From Pseudomonas kribbensis (GTDB taxonomy: Bacteria; Pseudomonadota; Gammaproteobacteria; Pseudomonadales; Pseudomonadaceae): a stretch of 64,000 nucleotides of DNA. Position numbers and translations under genes: made by a program. Positions 61,175 through 64,000 of the stretch are shown piece by piece (within the stretch, counting starts at the first letter, position 1; every line of letters starts with the position of its first letter). The DNA lies in the NCBI RefSeq assembly GCF_003352185.1, contig NZ_CP029608.1:2728001-2792000 (forward strand), in the 5' to 3' direction. Under the pieces are notes generated by a model. That model made no database searches, was not told the origin of the DNA, and saw nothing but the letters and a program-made list of their open reading frames with translations.

Positions 61175-61441
61175 ATGCGCAAACTTGTGCTGTTGTCCCT
61201 GATTGTCGCCAGCCCCCTGGCCGTCGCCGGCCCGCAATGCACCACGGCCGAACGTTCGCAGTGGCAGGACCAGAAAGCGTTTCAGGAACAGCTGAAATCC
61301 CAGGGCTACGAAATCAGCAAGTTCAAGGTCACCGACGGCAACTGCTACGAGATCTACGGCTTCGACAAGGACAAGCGCAAGGTCGAGATCTACCACGACC
61401 CGGTCAGCGGCAAAGCGGTGAAAACCGAGATCAAGGGCTGA
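61175..61441 (+). CDS. small exported PepSY protein
   Basis: An 88-residue periplasmic protein. ATG 61175 gives a clean signal peptide ('KLVLLSLIVASPLAVAGP'); the 11-residue longer frame does not. The mature part is one PepSY domain, 'FQEQLKSQGYEISKFKVTDG' and 'YEIYGFDKDKRKVEIYHDP'. Two cysteines ('QCTTAE', 'NCYEIYG') may form a disulfide. Such proteins commonly lie beside QseBC-like two-component genes and a cytochrome b561, as here, and may sense or bind metal or modulate the reductase. It overlaps the next ATG by one base (TGATG). Confidence 0.88.
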   Translation: MRKLVLLSLIVASPLAVAGPQCTTAERSQWQDQKAFQEQLKSQGYEISKFKVTDGNCYEIYGFDKDKRKVEIYHDPVSGKAVKTEIKG

Positions 61442-61986
61442 TGCCACGGGATTCCCTGCGCCTCTGGGACCCGGTGGTGCGGGTGTTTCACCTGTCCATC
61501 GCCGGGGTCTTTGCCGCCAACTACTTCTTCAATGAGGCCGGTGACGACTGGCATGTCTGGCTCGGTTATTACGCCATGGGCTGGCTGCTGGTGCGTCTGC
61601 TGTGGGGATTCGTCGGGCCGCGCAGTGCGCGCTGGTCGGACTTCTGGCCGACGCCGTCACGGCTGGCGGCCCATGCCCGGTCGCTGATCGCCGGACGGCC
61701 CGAGCATCGTCTCGGGCATTCGCCGATCGGCGCACTGGTGATGATCGCGATGCTGTTGGCAATGCTGACCGTCGGCCTCAGCGGCTGGGCCATGGAAGAA
61801 ATCGATGCCCTGTGGGGCGCCGACTGGCCGCTGCAAGTCCACGAAACTGCCGCCGATGCCTTGCTGGCGCTGGTTATCGTGCACATCGCGGCGGCGCTGT
61901 TTGAAAGTGTTCAAGTGCGCGACAACCTGCCGTTGTCGATGCTCACCGGGCGCCGGCGTCGTCTGCCGGACGATCCGGGCCGGTGA
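61441..61986 (+). CDS. cytochrome b561-family membrane protein
   Basis: A 181-residue membrane protein; the ATG at 61441 overlaps the PepSY stop by one base. Four hydrophobic helices are seen. Histidines placed to bind two b-type hemes include those in 'DPVVRVFHLSIAG', 'DDWHVWLGYYAMGW', 'HRLGHSPIGALV' and 'ALVIVHIAAAL'. The family transfers electrons across the membrane. The tandem with PepSY suggests both are regulated by the divergent two-component pair. The C-terminus is arginine-rich and cytoplasmic. Confidence 0.92.
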   Translation: MPRDSLRLWDPVVRVFHLSIAGVFAANYFFNEAGDDWHVWLGYYAMGWLLVRLLWGFVGPRSARWSDFWPTPSRLAAHARSLIAGRPEHRLGHSPIGALVMIAMLLAMLTVGLSGWAMEEIDALWGADWPLQVHETAADALLALVIVHIAAALFESVQVRDNLPLSMLTGRRRRLPDDPGR

Positions 61987-62037
61987 CAGGGATGTTCTTT
62001 CGATGGATTGCCATCTCGTAACTGCCATGAGCTGCCT

Positions 62038-63333
62038 ATGCGTGCCTTGTCCTTTCGCTTGAAATTCGTAGTCGCTGCGCTAGCCGTCAGCCTGATTTTT
62101 ATCGCGGCGTGGCGCAGTCACCCGGAGCATGTGCTGGCGCCGTTCGCGGTTGAAACGCCTGCGGTCCAGGCTTCGGCGAATGCGGCCGAGCCGATGTACA
62201 GCAGCCGTTTCGTGTCTTCGGAACTGGATGATTTCGTGCATTCGTCCTCGGTCACCGCGTTGCCCGGCGGCGACCTGATGGCGGTGTGGTTCGCCGGCTC
62301 CCGCGAAGGCGCCGCCGATGTGCAGATCCGCACCGCGCGCTACAACGCCAAAACGGCGGAGTGGGGCGCCGAACAGGTGCTGGCCACCCGTGAATCCACC
62401 GTCGCCGGCACCCAGCGCTACATCCGCAAGCTCGGCAACCCGGTGATCGCCCTCGCGCCGGATCAACGCTTGTGGATGTTCTACGTGTCGGTGTCCGTCG
62501 GCGGCTGGGCCACCAGCGCGATCAACGTGATGGTCTCCGATGACCTGGGGCGCAACTGGACCGCGCCGCGACAGCTGATCACCTCGCCGTTCTTCAATAT
62601 CAGCACTTTGGTGCGCGCCGCACCGGTGTTTCATGCCGACGGCTCGATCGGGCTGCCGGTGTATCACGAGTTCATGGGCAAGTTCGCCGAATACCTGTAC
62701 CTGAGCGCGGACGGCGCCGTGATCGACAAATTCCGCATCAGCCGGGGCAAGCATTCGCTGCAACCGACCATCGTGCCGCAGGACGAGCGCCGCGCCGTAG
62801 CGATGCTGCGCTATGCCGGTGAAACCCATCACAAGGTGCTGGCCAGCCGCACCGAAGACGCCGGGCAGACCTGGAGCGAGCCGTATCCACTGGAGCCGGC
62901 CAACCCCAACTCGTCGCTGGCGGCGGTGGGCACCGCCGATGACGGTTTGCTGGTGGCGCTCAATGACCTGCGCGACGGTCGGTTCAAGCTCAGCCTGTAC
63001 GGCACCGATGCCAATCTCAGCGCCTGGCGCAACGTGATCGAACTCGACCAGTCCCCCGATCCCCTCGGCCAGCCGTTTTCGCCCGAGGCCTACAAGGCAA
63101 TCATCGGCGAAGGCTTTCGCGCTTCAAGTGGCGCGCAGCGTTTGCCGCTGGAGCAGCGTTTCCTGAGCAACCTCGACTACCGAGTGTGCAAGCCCGCAGG
63201 CTGTGAATTCGAGTACGAGTACCCGTACTTCAGCCGTGGCAGTGATGGCCTCTATCACCTGGTTTATTCCTGGAACAACACTTTCATCAAACATGTCAGC
63301 TTCAACGATGCCTGGCTGGCGGAGCGCCTGTGA
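62038..63333 (+). CDS. sialidase-like (BNR-repeat) protein
   Basis: A 431-residue protein with an N-terminal uncleaved or cleavable hydrophobic segment ('RLKFVVAALAVSLIFIAAW', about 7-27). The rest is a sialidase-type six-bladed beta-propeller: 'HSSSVTALPGGDLMAVWFAG', Asp-box-like 'SDDLGRNWTAPRQ' and 'TEDAGQTWSEPYP', and 'GSREGAADVQIR'. Such proteins in Pseudomonas need not cut sialic acid; propellers of this type act on other glycans. ATG 62038 has a weak upstream site; a frame from 62008 adds ten residues. It is translationally coupled to the next membrane protein. Confidence 0.85.
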   Translation: MRALSFRLKFVVAALAVSLIFIAAWRSHPEHVLAPFAVETPAVQASANAAEPMYSSRFVSSELDDFVHSSSVTALPGGDLMAVWFAGSREGAADVQIRTARYNAKTAEWGAEQVLATRESTVAGTQRYIRKLGNPVIALAPDQRLWMFYVSVSVGGWATSAINVMVSDDLGRNWTAPRQLITSPFFNISTLVRAAPVFHADGSIGLPVYHEFMGKFAEYLYLSADGAVIDKFRISRGKHSLQPTIVPQDERRAVAMLRYAGETHHKVLASRTEDAGQTWSEPYPLEPANPNSSLAAVGTADDGLLVALNDLRDGRFKLSLYGTDANLSAWRNVIELDQSPDPLGQPFSPEAYKAIIGEGFRASSGAQRLPLEQRFLSNLDYRVCKPAGCEFEYEYPYFSRGSDGLYHLVYSWNNTFIKHVSFNDAWLAERL

Positions 63334-63935
63334 TGCTGTTTCTCTGGCAAGCCCATTTGAGTTTCATCCTGCTCGGTTTTGTCTTGCTGGGTTCCTTTCA
63401 ATTCACCCAACGCTGGCGTCCGTGGCTGTTGCCGGCGCTGGCGCTGGTCAGCTTCATTCCGCTGGGCGGCCTGCCGCTGGCGGCGTATGTGCGCAGTTTT
63501 ACCGATGACCTGGCGATTACCACGCTGGTGTTTCTTGGCTGGGCCGCGTTGTTGCGCCTCGGTGTGGTTCCTCATCTGAATCCGCTGACACGGGTGCAGG
63601 TGCTGGGGTTGTTCGTGGTGCTGACGGCGCTGCTGTACCCGGCGACGATGGGCCTGACCTATGTCGATCCTTACCGTTGGGGCTTCAATCCACGGCCGAT
63701 GATCGTGGTTGTCGGGCTGGCGACTTTGGCGCTGCTGTGGCTGCGTAACTCGCTGGGTGTGGCGATGCTGTCACTGGCCACGTTGGCGTTCGCACTGCGC
63801 CTCAAGCCTTCGGAAAACTATTGGGATTACCTGATCGACCCTTTGCTGGCGGGTTATTGCCTGATCGCCGGTTTCGGACTTTGCATTAAGGCAGCGTGGC
63901 ATTTCCTGCCATCTCAACGAACGACACAGAGGTAA
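63333..63935 (+). CDS. multi-pass membrane protein
   Basis: A 200-residue protein with about six hydrophobic segments ('FILLGFVLLGSFQF', 'LLPALALVSFIPLGGLPLAA', 'ITTLVFLGWAALL', 'VLGLFVVLTALLYPATM', 'IVVVGLATLALLWL', 'AMLSLATLAFALRL'). ATG 63333 overlaps the sialidase stop (TGATG); GTG 63330 is the alternative. I recognise no family, though it resembles membrane partners in glycan or lipid-modification clusters. It appears to be in an operon with the sialidase-like gene and the truncated gene at the right edge. Confidence 0.75.
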   Translation: MLFLWQAHLSFILLGFVLLGSFQFTQRWRPWLLPALALVSFIPLGGLPLAAYVRSFTDDLAITTLVFLGWAALLRLGVVPHLNPLTRVQVLGLFVVLTALLYPATMGLTYVDPYRWGFNPRPMIVVVGLATLALLWLRNSLGVAMLSLATLAFALRLKPSENYWDYLIDPLLAGYCLIAGFGLCIKAAWHFLPSQRTTQR

Positions 63936-63938
63936 ACG

Positions 63939-64000
63939 ATGGGGTGGTTGCAATCGCGTCGCCTGCGCTATGGCGTGGGCGCGACAGGTTTGGCGTTTCT
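63939..64000 (+). CDS. truncated gene at right edge
   Basis: An ATG at 63939 follows AGAGG and opens a frame of 20 codons that runs off the window (opening 'MGWLQSRRLRYGVGATGLAF'). It looks like the start of a membrane or exported protein. It lies three bases after the preceding stop, so it is the third gene of this operon. Its family cannot be told. Confidence 0.6.
   Translation, partial: MGWLQSRRLRYGVGATGLAF

Noticed and set aside
1..64000. CRISPR arrays, prophage, transposon or integrase genes
   Set aside because: I found no regularly spaced repeats, transposase or integrase motifs, or attachment-site duplications; a mobile origin for the T6SS island is suggested only by composition.

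Overview
The window reads as chromosomal DNA of a fluorescent Pseudomonas (P. fluorescens group). High GC, the T6SS orphan island style, an agu2ABCA'-type agmatine operon, many LysR regulators, a QseBC-like pair and a manganese-riboswitch-controlled mntP all fit. This assignment rests on gene content and protein resemblance recalled from memory, not on a database search.

Region 1 (1-11.9 kb) is an orphan type VI secretion island: a small Fur-like regulator, hcp, vgrG, a 1568-residue RHS effector ending in an AHH-type nuclease, two tandem paralogous candidate immunity genes, a DUF4265-like gene, a free-standing PAAR gene, a small secreted protein and a decayed PAAR relic. No structural tss genes are present, so the apparatus must be encoded elsewhere. 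Three copies of a TGCGCAA-N4-TTGCRCA dyad lie upstream of hcp.

Region 2 (12-23 kb) is a co-directional uptake block: a 2-oxoglutarate/Fe(II) oxygenase, a MetQNI-like importer, an RbsABC-like importer, a TonB-dependent receptor and an APC permease. The close spacing suggests that one modified amino acid or sulfur-containing compound is imported and oxidised, but the substrate is not readable from sequence.

Region 3 (23-30.6 kb) holds a lipoprotein, a zinc alcohol dehydrogenase, small exported proteins, tRNA-Gln(UUG) and the most intriguing locus of the window. This is a radical SAM/SPASM enzyme with an added C-terminal zinc ribbon-like motif, encoded downstream of three small genes whose products all carry a Y-X10-GDL motif (DUF1842/DUF1843-like). 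It looks like a peptide/protein modification system of unknown product.

Region 4 (30.6-46.8 kb) is metabolic: LysR plus a LeuCD-like hydro-lyase pair, an HD-GNAT fusion, RidA proteins, two tail-to-tail overlapping LysR genes, the four-gene agmatine operon with a Tat-exported second agmatine deiminase, a GST/RidA/hotdog/SDR group, and more LysR regulators with clear operator dyads.

Region 5 (46.8-64 kb) carries an M20 amidohydrolase with an MFS carrier, a lone DUF4880 protein, a tyrosine-phosphatase autotransporter, an AraC regulator, a LysR-controlled amidohydrolase / C45 acyltransferase / MFS operon, mntP with a yybP-ykoY riboswitch, a two-component system divergent from PepSY and cytochrome b561 genes, and a sialidase-like gene leading an operon that runs off the right edge. 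Nothing resembling a CRISPR array, prophage, transposase or integrase was seen.
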